DNA of 64,000 nt, taken from the NCBI GenBank assembly GCA_963678395.1, contig OY782827.1, forward strand, positions 620,001 to 684,000. Reading direction: 5' to 3'. The translations under genes and the position numbers were made by a program. Below are positions 1 to 8,775 of this stretch, piece by piece (positions within the stretch are counted from its first letter, which is position 1; every line of letters starts with the position of its first letter). The DNA comes from JAAYAE01 sp963678395 (GTDB lineage: Bacteria > Bacillota > Negativicutes > Acidaminococcales > Acidaminococcaceae). Under the pieces are notes generated by a model. The model did no database searches and was not told where the DNA came from. It saw only the letters and a program-made list of their open reading frames with translations.

Positions 1-1
1 T

Positions 2-199
2 GATACGATGATGACGATTTTGGGGTACTTAGGTTCTCATAATGTTAAAGTGCGGACACTAAATGTAAAAAACAACAAGGTAGAAGGAACAATTATTATT
101 GAGCTTTATTTAAAAATTAGTAAAGATTTTAATATCAACGAAATTATTGCAGGAATTAATACCTTAGATGATGTAATTTCGTTAGAAAATGTAGTTTGA
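2..199 (+). CDS. C-terminal fragment of a probable MgtC/SapB-family membrane protein (cut by window start)
   Basis: The frame is open from base 2, so the real start lies upstream. The roughly 65 visible residues have the beta-alpha-beta layout of the cytoplasmic ACT-like tail of MgtC/SapB proteins: an N-terminal 'gyLgshnVkVrtl' strand and a closing 'isLENVV' strand. No membrane segment is visible because only the tail is present. The assignment is by resemblance of a short domain. A stand-alone ACT-domain protein is the main alternative. Confidence 0.5.
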   Translation, partial: DTMMTILGYLGSHNVKVRTLNVKNNKVEGTIIIELYLKISKDFNINEIIAGINTLDDVISLENVV

Positions 200-225
200 T
201 TACAGGTTGAGAATAGGAAGACAAC

Positions 226-522
226 ATGTCAGAAAAGTACAAAATAATACCAAATAAGAACGAGTTTATGTCTTTTTTAGAGACAATAAATGTGAACCCT
301 GGAGAGCTTGCTGCTATACAAAATATTGTGTTGGTATGTGTAGAGGTTGACTGCGTTGGGGAAACATGTACTATAAATTATCAAAAGAAAAACCATGACT
401 TACAAACGGAACTATTGGCAGCGGTGGCAGAAAAACTGACCGCTGCTTGTTCTTTGCGGGACGTGGTCTTTTTGCCATGCCAAGCAACCAAAGAGTGTGA
501 AAAAAAAAGAACAACGTTATAG
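226..522 (+). CDS. polC: PolC-type DNA polymerase III alpha subunit, N-terminal fragment (frameshifted)
   Basis: This 98-residue frame starts at ATG 226 and looks like the small N-terminal domain found ahead of the OB fold in PolC. It ends in a frame that runs into a stretch of nine A (500-508). Reading eight A instead would join it directly to the next frame (GTG 497), which continues with the PolC linker and OB domain. I therefore read it as the front of one polC gene broken by a one-base insertion. A real slippage site or a sequencing error in the A run would look the same. Confidence 0.7.
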   Translation: MSEKYKIIPNKNEFMSFLETINVNPGELAAIQNIVLVCVEVDCVGETCTINYQKKNHDLQTELLAAVAEKLTAACSLRDVVFLPCQATKECEKKRTTL

Positions 523-3340
523 CGATGAATATTTAGAAGCATTGAAGGTTGTTAATGGTGAAGCAGAGGCTTCTACGGGAGATAGAAAAATTTTGGGCAA
601 TAAAATAACCAAAAAACCTAGACCTATGTGCCAAGTAATTGAAGAGGAAAACAATGTTGTTGTGGCTGGCAGCATAGTCGGATTTAAAGAAAGAGAATTG
701 CGTACAGGCGCTGTTATGCTTAGCATTCTAGTGAAAGATACTACCGACGGGTTAGTAGCGAAAAAACGTTTTGGCGAAGGCAAAAACAAAGATGAGTTAG
801 CACATAATGTAGCTGAGTGTAAGGCCTTTATAGCTAAAATGCCTGTAGGTTCTAATGTTTGTTTTATGGGTAATGTGCGTATAGATAAGTTCGAAAATGA
901 TGAAGCTGTTATGACTGATATCCGCAGTATTACCCTTTTGCTCAAAGAAGAGCGTATGGATAATGCTGAAGAAAAAAGAATAGAACTACATTGCCATACG
1001 AAAATGAGCAAATTAGATGCTGTAACGCCCATTAAAGAGCTGGTAAAAACAGCTATGCGTTGGGGTCATAAGGCTCTTGCGATTACTGACCATGGAGTTG
1101 TACAGGCTTTTCCTTTTGCTTATGACGAAGTAGAGGGCAAGGATTTTAAATTAATCTTTGGCGTTGAGGGGTATTTATGGCCGGATGAAAATGTAAAGAA
1201 GACTTATCATATTATTATCTTGGCAAAGACTGCTGAGGGTCTTCGCAATCTTTACCGGTTAATTTCCATGTCACATTTACAATTTTTTGGTGGTAAGCCT
1301 GCTAGGCCTCGTATGACTAGAGCATTGATTGAACAGTATCGCGAAGGACTAATTATTGGTTCTGCCTATGCAGCAGGCGAAGTGTTTCAGTCTATCCTAA
1401 ATGGGCAATCTCACGAGGAAATTTTGAAAATTTCCAAGTTCTATGATTACTTGGAAATTCAGCCTACAGGTAATAATAAATATTTAATTAGGGAAGATAA
1501 GTATCCAAATATTAAAACACAAGCGGATTTAGAAAGTATTAACAAACAAATTTATGCTATTAGCTCAGAGCTTGGTAAACTGACTGTTGCTACTTGTGAT
1601 GTACATTTTCTTAATCCTGAGGATGCCAATATTCGCAAAATTTTGCAAGCAGGTCAAGGGTATAGCGATGCGGAGGAGCAACCACCTTTGTATTTGCATA
1701 CTACAGAAGAAATGTTGGCTGAATTTGCTTATTTAGGACAGGAAAAAGCCTATGAAGTAGTGGTTACTAATCCTAGTCTTATAAATGACAGAATAGATAA
1801 GTTTAAACCGGTACCGGATAGAGATCAGTTGTATTCACCGATTATTCCCGGAGCCGAAAAGAAAATTAAGGATATGACATATTGTCGGGCACATGAAATT
1901 TATGGCGAAAAATTGCCGACTATTGTGGAAGATCGCTTGCAGCTAGAACTGCATTCCATTATAGGTAACGGTTTCGCAGTTTTATATTATATCGCTCATT
2001 TATTGGTGAAAAAGTCTAATGATGATGGCTATATGGTAGGTTCGAGAGGATCAGTTGGTTCTTCGTTGGTAGCGACAATGCTTAATATTACGGAAGTTAA
2101 TCCCTTGAAGCCCCATTATTGTTGTCCTAAATGCAAAAGAAGTGAGTTTTTTGAGGATGGAAGCGTAAGTTCCGGTTTTGATCTGCCGGTTAAATTATGC
2201 CCTGACTGTGGAACTGAAATGGTGCGTGACGGGCATGATATTCCTTTTGCTGTTTTCATGGGTTTTCATGGTGAGAAGGTTCCGGATATTGATTTGAATT
2301 TTTCCGGTGAATATCAACCGCAAGCGCATAAATATACCGAAGAATTATTTGGACGGGATAATGTTTTTCGGGCGGGAACTTTGGGCACTATTGCGGCCAA
2401 AACTGCTTATGGTTATGTAAAAAAATATTTTGATAGCAAGGGAATGCATGTGCGCAATGCTTTTGTTGAAAGCATGATTCCTGGGCTAGTGGATGTAAAA
2501 AGAACGACAGGTCAGCACCCCGGTGGTATTATGGTTTTGCCACGCAATCTTGATATTCACTATATTACGCCGGTGCAGTATCCTGCAGATGATGCTAAAA
2601 GTGGTATTATTACAACCCATTTTGATTATCATTCTATTAATGACCGTTTGGTTAAATTGGATATTCTAGGTCATGATGATCCTACCGTAATCAAAATGTT
2701 GGAAACTTTATTACATATAGATATTAAAGATATTCCCATTGGGGACCCTGATACTATGTCTTTGTTTCAAAATACCAAAGCTTTGGGGGTAAAACCTGAA
2801 GAAATTGGCAGTGAAGTAGGAACTTTCGGCATACCTGAATGTGGCACGCAATTTGTTCGTCAGATGATTTATGATGTACAGCCTAAAAATTTTAGTGATT
2901 TGTTACGTATTTCCGGTTATTCTCATGGAACAGATGTGTGGTTGAATAATGCGCAGGAATTAATAAAAGAGGGTAAACCCACAGAAGATACCATTTCTAC
3001 TCGTGATGATATTATGACCAGCCTAATTAATAAAGGTGTAGAACCAAGCATAGCTTTTAGTATTATGGAAACTTGCCGTAAAGGTAAGGCACACAAAAAT
3101 GGGCTAAGTGATGAGCAGATGAAGGCCTTAGAAAAAGCACATGTTCCTGATTGGTATGTTAAGTCTTGTAAAACCGTGCAATATCTGTTTCCTAAAGCAC
3201 ATGCGGTTGCCTATGTTATCTCGGCTTATCGCATAGCTTATTGCAAAGTTCATCATCCCAAGGAGTTTTATGCGACTTATTTTTCTATTAGAGCACCGAA
3301 ATTTGATTATGCCTTGTGTATAAAGGCAAAGATTTCATGA
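497..3340 (+). CDS. polC: PolC-type DNA polymerase III alpha subunit, central part (OB, PHP, polymerase); exonuclease domain absent
   Basis: This is the replicative DNA polymerase of Firmicutes. Seen in order: an OB fold (about residues 50-155), a PHP domain starting at the 'ELHCHTKMS' motif (about 162), a four-cysteine zinc module (about 540-575) and the polymerase core with 'PDIDLNFSGEYQ' (about 595), which carries the catalytic aspartates. In PolC a DnaQ-like 3'-5' exonuclease is normally inserted inside PHP after the 'GVEGYLWPDE' region. Here the chain goes straight on with the second half of PHP, so no proofreading domain is present. The frame ends early at 3340, where one A seems to be missing in the ATAAAGG context. 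The C-terminus follows in another frame. Confidence 0.9.
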   Translation: MKKKEQRYSDEYLEALKVVNGEAEASTGDRKILGNKITKKPRPMCQVIEEENNVVVAGSIVGFKERELRTGAVMLSILVKDTTDGLVAKKRFGEGKNKDELAHNVAECKAFIAKMPVGSNVCFMGNVRIDKFENDEAVMTDIRSITLLLKEERMDNAEEKRIELHCHTKMSKLDAVTPIKELVKTAMRWGHKALAITDHGVVQAFPFAYDEVEGKDFKLIFGVEGYLWPDENVKKTYHIIILAKTAEGLRNLYRLISMSHLQFFGGKPARPRMTRALIEQYREGLIIGSAYAAGEVFQSILNGQSHEEILKISKFYDYLEIQPTGNNKYLIREDKYPNIKTQADLESINKQIYAISSELGKLTVATCDVHFLNPEDANIRKILQAGQGYSDAEEQPPLYLHTTEEMLAEFAYLGQEKAYEVVVTNPSLINDRIDKFKPVPDRDQLYSPIIPGAEKKIKDMTYCRAHEIYGEKLPTIVEDRLQLELHSIIGNGFAVLYYIAHLLVKKSNDDGYMVGSRGSVGSSLVATMLNITEVNPLKPHYCCPKCKRSEFFEDGSVSSGFDLPVKLCPDCGTEMVRDGHDIPFAVFMGFHGEKVPDIDLNFSGEYQPQAHKYTEELFGRDNVFRAGTLGTIAAKTAYGYVKKYFDSKGMHVRNAFVESMIPGLVDVKRTTGQHPGGIMVLPRNLDIHYITPVQYPADDAKSGIITTHFDYHSINDRLVKLDILGHDDPTVIKMLETLLHIDIKDIPIGDPDTMSLFQNTKALGVKPEEIGSEVGTFGIPECGTQFVRQMIYDVQPKNFSDLLRISGYSHGTDVWLNNAQELIKEGKPTEDTISTRDDIMTSLINKGVEPSIAFSIMETCRKGKAHKNGLSDEQMKALEKAHVPDWYVKSCKTVQYLFPKAHAVAYVISAYRIAYCKVHHPKEFYATYFSIRAPKFDYALCIKAKIS

Positions 3341-3711
3341 AACGTTATATTAAAGACGTTTATGTGCAGAATAAAAAGGCCAAGGTTAATGAAAAGGATA
3401 CAGCTACCTATATGGAGTTAGTTATTGAGATGATGGCACGGGGCTTTGAGTTTGAGAACATTGATTTATATCGTTCTGATGCTCATAAGTTCATCGTCAC
3501 AGAAAAAGGCTTGCTGCCACCGTTAGGAGCACTAGCTGGTATTGGCGATGTGGCTGCAGATGGTATCGCGGCGGCTAGATGCAATGGGCCATTTATTTCC
3601 CGTGAAGATTTGCGTACTCGAGCAAAAATAAGCAGTGCGGCTGTAGAGGCTTTAGCAGAGATTGGTTCCTTAGAGGGTTTACCGGCTACAGACCAAATCG
3701 AGTTATTTTAA
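3316..3711 (+). CDS. polC: PolC-type DNA polymerase III alpha subunit, C-terminal fragment (frameshifted)
   Basis: This frame overlaps the end of the central polC frame and carries the normal PolC C-terminus: the 'DLYRSDAHKFI' segment, a helix-hairpin-helix-like 'GALAGIGDVAADGIAAAR' stretch, and a terminal 'QIELF' that resembles the beta-clamp-binding tail QLSLF of other PolC proteins. Adding one A near 3321-3323 restores a continuous frame with the central part. The GTG at 3316 is only an apparent start. The whole gene would give about 1170 residues, shorter than the roughly 1440 of Bacillus PolC mainly because the exonuclease domain is missing. Confidence 0.8.
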   Translation: MYKGKDFMKRYIKDVYVQNKKAKVNEKDTATYMELVIEMMARGFEFENIDLYRSDAHKFIVTEKGLLPPLGALAGIGDVAADGIAAARCNGPFISREDLRTRAKISSAAVEALAEIGSLEGLPATDQIELF

Positions 3712-3730
3712 CATAATATATAAGGAAATA

Positions 3731-3759
3731 TTGCGCAATGTAAATAATAGTGTTATAAT
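3731..3759 (+). promoter_or_regulatory. Sigma-A type promoter for the rimP-nusA-infB operon
   Basis: TTGCGC (3731-3736), a 17-base spacer and a perfect TATAAT (3754-3759) lie just after polC and before rimP. A hairpin GAGTGGGT/ACCCGCTC (3791-3811) follows in the leader. Such a hairpin in front of rimP is common in Firmicutes, but I do not know its function. Confidence 0.75.
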
Positions 3760-3849
3760 ATATACAGAAATTTTATGTTTGTATTTAGGAGAGTGGGTAT
3801 AGCACCCGCTCTTTCGTTTACTAGGAACATTTTTACGGGGGTGAGTAAA

Positions 3850-4307
3850 TTGGACAAGAAAAAATTGGTTGAAATAATTACGGAAATGGCAGAACCGATA
3901 GTTAAAGAACAAAGACTAGAGCTTGTTGATGTGGAGTATGTACGTGAAAAAGATTGGTTTTTGCGCATTTATATTAATAAACTTGGAGGAATCGATATTG
4001 ATGATTGTTCCATTGTTAGCAGTAAATTAACTAAACTTTTGGATGAGACGGATCCTATTAAGGAAAAGTACTATTTGGAGGTCTCTTCACCAGGGATAGA
4101 TCGTCCGCTAAAAAAAGATAAAGATTTTCAAGCCAATTATGGCAAAAAGTTGATGTTCAGCTTTTTGCGCCTATAAATGGTAAAAAAGAATTTGTGGGGA
4201 TTTTAATGAGCCATACTGATTTGCTTATTGTTCTCACAGTTGACGAAGAAGAAATTGAACTGGAACGCAAAGCAGTTGCCAGTATTAGACCACATATAGA
4301 ATTTTAA
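3850..4307 (+). pseudogene. rimP: Ribosome maturation factor RimP (single-base frameshift)
   Basis: RimP helps assemble the 30S subunit. The N-terminal half ('MDKKKLVEIITEMAEPIV...LEVSSPGIDRPLK') is intact to about 4150. There the frame drifts and stops at 4176. In the neighbouring frame the missing C-terminal domain continues as 'VDVQLFAPINGKKEFVGIL' to a TAA at 4305-4307. One A added to the five A at 4143-4147 repairs it. The start is taken as TTG 3850, because a strong GGGGG Shine-Dalgarno lies at about 3837 and the family begins there. First gene of the operon, directly before nusA. An indel error in the sequence is as likely as a real mutation. Confidence 0.8.
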
Positions 4308-4331
4308 GAATGTTTAAGGAGGAATTATTAA

Positions 4332-5483
4332 GTGAACGCAGACTTTGTAAAAGCCATTGCTCAATTGGGCGCTGAAAAGGGGATTTTACCGGAAGTATTA
4401 TATAATGCTGTTGAAGAAGCTTTGATTACGGCTTATAAGAAAAATTTTGGTTCATCTCAAAAGGTAAGGGTAACTTTAAATAAAGAAAACGGAGAAATCC
4501 ATGTTTTTGCCCGCAAAACAATAGTTGAAAATGTAGAGGTTTCTACGCAAGAAATGAGTTTGGATGCTGCTAGAAAAATCAATGCGAAATACCAGCTGGA
4601 TGATATCATTGAGGAAGAAGTTACACCTAAGGATTTTGGCCGCATTGCTGCTCAAAATGCCAAGCAAGTTATAGTGCAACGTATTCGTGAAGCAGAGCGT
4701 GGAATGGTGTATGAAAAGTATTCCAGCCGCGAGAACGATATCGTCAATGGTATTGTGCAAAGAGTTGAAGGACATAATGTCTATGTAGATTTGGGAAGTG
4801 CTGAGGCAATTTTGCTTCCCAATGAACAAATCCCCGGTGAAGTTTACCAAAATCATGACAGGATAAAGTCCTACATCGTAGAAGTGAAAAAAACAACTAA
4901 GGGACCACAAATTATTTTGTCCAGAACTCATCCAGGACTTTTACGCCGGCTATTTGAACTGGAAGTTTCTGAAATACAAGATGGTACGGTGGAGATCAAA
5001 TCCGTAGCTAGAGAACCTGGTATGCGTTCAAAAATCGCCGTGTTTAGTAATAATAGCAATGTTGATCCTGTAGGGGCTTGTGTTGGACAAAAAGGCATGA
5101 GGGTTCGTACTACCGTAGATGAGCTGCGCGGTGAAAAAATAGATATTGTTAAATACAGTGCAGATCCTGAAGAATATGTAGCCAATGCACTTTCTCCTTC
5201 CAAGGTTATTGTGGCTGTTGCTGCTGAAAACGAAAAGATATGCCGTGTTATAGTACCTGATTACCAATTATCATTGGCTATTGGTAAAGAAGGACAAAAT
5301 GCTAGATTGGCTGCAAAACTAACCGGTTGGAAGATAGATATTAAGAGCGAGACACAAGCTATAGAAGCAGGTGAGTTGGAATATGCCGATGATGTTGATG
5401 AAAGCATACCTGCAGAAAGCGTAGAGGTTATTGCTGTTCCAGAAACAATACCTCCCGACAAAGAAGGTAGTGATAAGCAATGA
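4332..5483 (+). CDS. nusA: Transcription termination/antitermination protein NusA
   Basis: NusA binds RNA polymerase and controls pausing, termination and antitermination. The 383 residues show the N-terminal polymerase-binding domain (1-130), an S1 domain ('GIVQRVEGHNVYVDLGSAEA', about 138-200) and two KH domains (second around 'GKEGQNARLAAKLTGWKIDI'). A short acidic tail follows, without the C-terminal repeats seen in proteobacteria. It starts at GTG 4332 behind AAGGAGGAA. It overlaps ylxR by four bases (ATGA), which suggests translational coupling. Confidence 0.97.
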   Translation: MNADFVKAIAQLGAEKGILPEVLYNAVEEALITAYKKNFGSSQKVRVTLNKENGEIHVFARKTIVENVEVSTQEMSLDAARKINAKYQLDDIIEEEVTPKDFGRIAAQNAKQVIVQRIREAERGMVYEKYSSRENDIVNGIVQRVEGHNVYVDLGSAEAILLPNEQIPGEVYQNHDRIKSYIVEVKKTTKGPQIILSRTHPGLLRRLFELEVSEIQDGTVEIKSVAREPGMRSKIAVFSNNSNVDPVGACVGQKGMRVRTTVDELRGEKIDIVKYSADPEEYVANALSPSKVIVAVAAENEKICRVIVPDYQLSLAIGKEGQNARLAAKLTGWKIDIKSETQAIEAGELEYADDVDESIPAESVEVIAVPETIPPDKEGSDKQ

Positions 5484-5743
5484 AGGTAAGGAAAGTTCCG
5501 GAGCGCAAATGTTTGGGCTGTGGTGAAATGAAGGAAAAGAAAGCATTAATACGCGTTGTTAGATCGCCTGAAGGTATTATATCTGTAGATAAAAGTGGCA
5601 AGAAACCAGGACGTGGTGCCTATGTTTGTCAAAGCAGAGAATGCGCAGCTAAAGCTATTTCAGCTAGAGCATTGGAAAAAGCATTGGGGGTAAAGATTAG
5701 CGACGAAGTATGTACGAAGATTTTGGAGGAGTTGGCGGAATGA
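5480..5743 (+). CDS. ylxR: YlxR family RNA-binding protein (DUF448)
   Basis: A basic 87-residue protein of the YlxR family, recently linked to RNase P RNA binding (RnpM) in Bacillus. The signature 'RKCLGCGEMKEKKALIRVVR' and 'GRGAYVCQSREC' are both present, with the conserved cysteines. It starts inside the nusA stop and ends overlapping the next start (ATGA at 5740), so the three genes are read as a coupled unit. Confidence 0.93.
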   Translation: MKVRKVPERKCLGCGEMKEKKALIRVVRSPEGIISVDKSGKKPGRGAYVCQSRECAAKAISARALEKALGVKISDEVCTKILEELAE

Positions 5744-6036
5744 TAACAGAGCAAAATTTGCTTTTTGCCCTTGGTTTGGCACAAAAAGCAGGTAAGACTG
5801 CTTCAGGAGATTTTGCTGTGCGCGGCGCTATTAAAAAAGGCAAAGTTAAATTGCTTTTATTGGCAGCAGATGCAGCGGAAAATTCGAAAAAGGATTTGAT
5901 TTACATGTGCCAAGATTACCACGTTACGCTAATTGAAGTTTTGGATCGACAGATATTGGGTGCTGCTATTGGCAAAGCCCAAAGGACGGCTGTCGCAATT
6001 ATAGATAATAATTTTGTTAAGATGATTATGAAATAG
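5740..6036 (+). CDS. ylxQ: L7Ae/L30e/S12e/Gadd45-family ribosomal-type protein YlxQ
   Basis: A small RNA-binding protein of the L7Ae fold encoded between ylxR and infB, as in most Firmicutes. The typical 'GLAQKAGKTASGDFAVRGAI' loop and 'LLLLAADAAENSKKDL' segment are visible. The start is set at ATG 5740, which overlaps the ylxR stop and has GGAGGAG upstream. An in-frame ATG at 5710 lies within ylxR and has no good ribosome site. Confidence 0.9.
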   Translation: MITEQNLLFALGLAQKAGKTASGDFAVRGAIKKGKVKLLLLAADAAENSKKDLIYMCQDYHVTLIEVLDRQILGAAIGKAQRTAVAIIDNNFVKMIMK

Positions 6037-6053
6037 GGCATGGAGGTGTGTGG

Positions 6054-8765
6054 ATGGGTAAACACAGAGTTTATGAGATAGCAAAAGAATTTGACGTAGA
6101 TAGCAAAAAAGTAATGGAATTTTTGTCCGGACACAGGGTTGACGTTAAAAGCCACATGAGTTCCGTGGATGATAACGTACGTAATATGATTGTAAAAGAG
6201 TTTGGTAAAAAAAATAAAACTACGCCTGCTGTACATAAAGCAGACGCGAAGCGCGAGGAAAAGCCGACGATAATTAAACAGGAACATATGACTACCCCGA
6301 AGCAAGAGATTAAAGCAGTAACTAAACATGATGCACATGTGGCTCCTAAACAGGAAGTTAAAGTGGCGGAGAAATCTGCGGTTGCAGCAGCTCCTACTAC
6401 AGAAAAAGGTGCACAGGCTACGCCTGCTGTTAAACCTAAGATTATTATTCATAGACCACCTGTTGGCGGGCAAAGACCAGCAGCAACAAGTTCAAGTACA
6501 CAACATCGTCCACAGGGACAAGGATATCAACCACAACAAACACATTCCCAGGGGACAAGACCAAGTGCCGGTTACCAATCTAGACCACAAGGCCAAGGAA
6601 CAGGTGCTCGTCCAAGTACAGGTTACCAGTCTAGGCCACAAGGCCAAGGCACAGGTGCTCGCCCAAGTACAGGCTACCAGTCCAGACCACAAGGCCAAGG
6701 ACAACGCCCACAAGGACAGGGATACCAATCTCGTCCAAGTGGTGGACAGGGGTATCAATCTCGTCCAGGTGGACAAGGCAATCAAGGATATAAAAAACCA
6801 GCTGTAGTTGAAAAACCACCAGTGGATATTAATAGCCCCCATGCAGGCAAAGAAATGGGTCATCGTGCCAAAAACTTTACCAATGATAAAAAGCCTCAGG
6901 GTAGTTACGCGCAAAGAGGTAGCAGACCAAATCGGAATAACAACCGTATGGGACGTAATAATAAACATAAGAGCAATCAAAATAGCACGCCGCAGCCAAG
7001 ACCTGTAGTGGAAATTGCCAGACCTACTTCTGTACAAGTTGGTGCTAGTATTAATGTTAAGGCTTTTGCACAGTTAATGAAACGTGAAGTAAGTGAAGTA
7101 ATTAAGTCTTTATTCCTATTGGGCGTTATGGTAACTATTAATCAAGAAATTGATCATGATACAGCAGTACTTGTAGGTAGTGAATTCAAGGTTGAAGTAG
7201 GAGAATTACCACCAGAAGAGGATCCAACTGAAGTTCCTGAAGTGGAAGATGATCCGGCATTACGGATTTCTCGTCCTCCTGTGGTTACAGTTATGGGACA
7301 TGTTGATCATGGCAAGACTTCTTTGCTTGATGCTATTCGCAAAGCAAATGTCACGGCGCGCGAAGCCGGCGGCATTACTCAACATATAGGTGCGTATAAA
7401 GTTACCTGCCAAGGTAAGCCTATTGTTTTTCTTGATACGCCTGGACATGAAGCCTTTACTTCCATGCGAGTTCGTGGAGCACAAGTAACAGATGTAGCTA
7501 TATTAGTAGTTGCAGCGGATGATGGCGTTATGCCACAAACACTAGAAGCTATTAATCATGCAAAAGCAGCCAAGGTGCCTATCATTGTTGCCATTAATAA
7601 AATCGATAAAGAAGGCGCGAATATTGAGTTTGTTAAGCAACAACTTTCTGAACATGAATTAATCCCTGAAGATTGGGGCGGAGATACCATTATGGTTCCG
7701 GTTTCTGCTCATAAGAAAACGGGTATTTCCGATTTGTTGGAAATGATTCTTCTTGTTGCTGAAGTCCAAGAATTAAAAGCTAATCCTAATCTGCCAGCTC
7801 ATGGTACAATCATTGAGGCGCAGCTTGATAAAGGTAGAGGTCCTGTAGCTACGGTATTAATTTCTCGCGGTACGCTAAAAGTTGGCGATACTATTTTGGC
7901 CGGCACTGCTTATGGTAAGGTTCGTGCTATGAATAATGATCGTGGAGAAAGAGTTAAAAAGGCGTTGCCTTCTACTCCGGTTGAAGTGTTAGGCCTAAAT
8001 GACGTACCTATGGCCGGTGATATCTTAGATGTTACTGAAGAGCGTATTGCTCGTAGCGTAGCAGAAAAACGTATTGCGAAGAAAAAGACTGATGAGATTC
8101 ACAAGGCAGCTAAAGTTTCCTTAGAAGATATTTTTAGTAGGATTCAAGAGGGCGAATTGAAAGAATTGAATATCGTGGTAAAAGCCGATGTACAAGGAAC
8201 AATTGAAGCCTTGAAACAGTCGCTTGTTAATATTAAAAATGAGGAAGTAAAAGTTGTTGTTGTTCATTCCGGCGTTGGTACTATTAATGAGACAGAGGTT
8301 ATGTTAGCTGCTGCGGCTAATGCTTTGGTCATAGGTTTTAATGTACGTCCTGATACTAATGCTCGTAAAGCTGCAGATCATGAAAAAGTTGATATTAGAA
8401 CTTACCGTGTAATTTATGATGCTTTAAATGATGTGGAAGCAGCCATTAAGGGTATGTTGGCACCTAAATTTAAAGAGGTTATAACCGGTCATGTAGAAGT
8501 ACGTCAAGTAATAACTATTTCTAAGATTTTGATTGCAGGTTGTTATGTAACTGATGGTAAGATTGCTAATTCTTCCAAAGTTAGAGTTATTCGTGATGGG
8601 ATTGTTGTTCATGAGGGTGATATAGAGTCCTTGCGTAGATTTAAAGACGATGTTAAAGAAGTACAAACTGGATTTGAATGCGGTTTGACGTTGCAGAACT
8701 ATCGCGATCTTAAAGAGGGCGATCAGATAGAAGTCTTTATCATGGAAAAAGTGGTAGTAGACTAA
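6054..8765 (+). CDS. infB: Translation initiation factor IF-2 with a repetitive Q/G/R-rich linker
   Basis: IF-2 is the GTPase that brings initiator tRNA to the ribosome. An N-terminal IF2_N domain is followed by a long low-complexity linker, a second IF2_N-like domain (about residues 325-385) and the GTPase with G1 'GHVDHGKTS', G3 'DTPGHEAF', G4 'NKID' and 'SAHKKTG'. Domains II-IV follow to the C-terminus. The linker holds about three tandem copies of a 17-residue unit (GYQSRPQGQGTGARPST) and degenerate derivatives (bases about 6560-6790). The ATG at 6054 is preferred because GGAGG lies seven bases before it. Confidence 0.97.
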   Translation: MGKHRVYEIAKEFDVDSKKVMEFLSGHRVDVKSHMSSVDDNVRNMIVKEFGKKNKTTPAVHKADAKREEKPTIIKQEHMTTPKQEIKAVTKHDAHVAPKQEVKVAEKSAVAAAPTTEKGAQATPAVKPKIIIHRPPVGGQRPAATSSSTQHRPQGQGYQPQQTHSQGTRPSAGYQSRPQGQGTGARPSTGYQSRPQGQGTGARPSTGYQSRPQGQGQRPQGQGYQSRPSGGQGYQSRPGGQGNQGYKKPAVVEKPPVDINSPHAGKEMGHRAKNFTNDKKPQGSYAQRGSRPNRNNNRMGRNNKHKSNQNSTPQPRPVVEIARPTSVQVGASINVKAFAQLMKREVSEVIKSLFLLGVMVTINQEIDHDTAVLVGSEFKVEVGELPPEEDPTEVPEVEDDPALRISRPPVVTVMGHVDHGKTSLLDAIRKANVTAREAGGITQHIGAYKVTCQGKPIVFLDTPGHEAFTSMRVRGAQVTDVAILVVAADDGVMPQTLEAINHAKAAKVPIIVAINKIDKEGANIEFVKQQLSEHELIPEDWGGDTIMVPVSAHKKTGISDLLEMILLVAEVQELKANPNLPAHGTIIEAQLDKGRGPVATVLISRGTLKVGDTILAGTAYGKVRAMNNDRGERVKKALPSTPVEVLGLNDVPMAGDILDVTEERIARSVAEKRIAKKKTDEIHKAAKVSLEDIFSRIQEGELKELNIVVKADVQGTIEALKQSLVNIKNEEVKVVVVHSGVGTINETEVMLAAAANALVIGFNVRPDTNARKAADHEKVDIRTYRVIYDALNDVEAAIKGMLAPKFKEVITGHVEVRQVITISKILIAGCYVTDGKIANSSKVRVIRDGIVVHEGDIESLRRFKDDVKEVQTGFECGLTLQNYRDLKEGDQIEVFIMEKVVVD

Positions 8766-8775
8766 GGAGAAACCA

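Noticed and set aside
6540..6800. CRISPR-like or minisatellite array in its own right
   Set aside because: The repeats are in frame within infB and encode its linker.
6328..6807. 159-residue frame overlapping infB
   Set aside because: A shadow of the repetitive infB linker; composition is an artefact of the same repeats.
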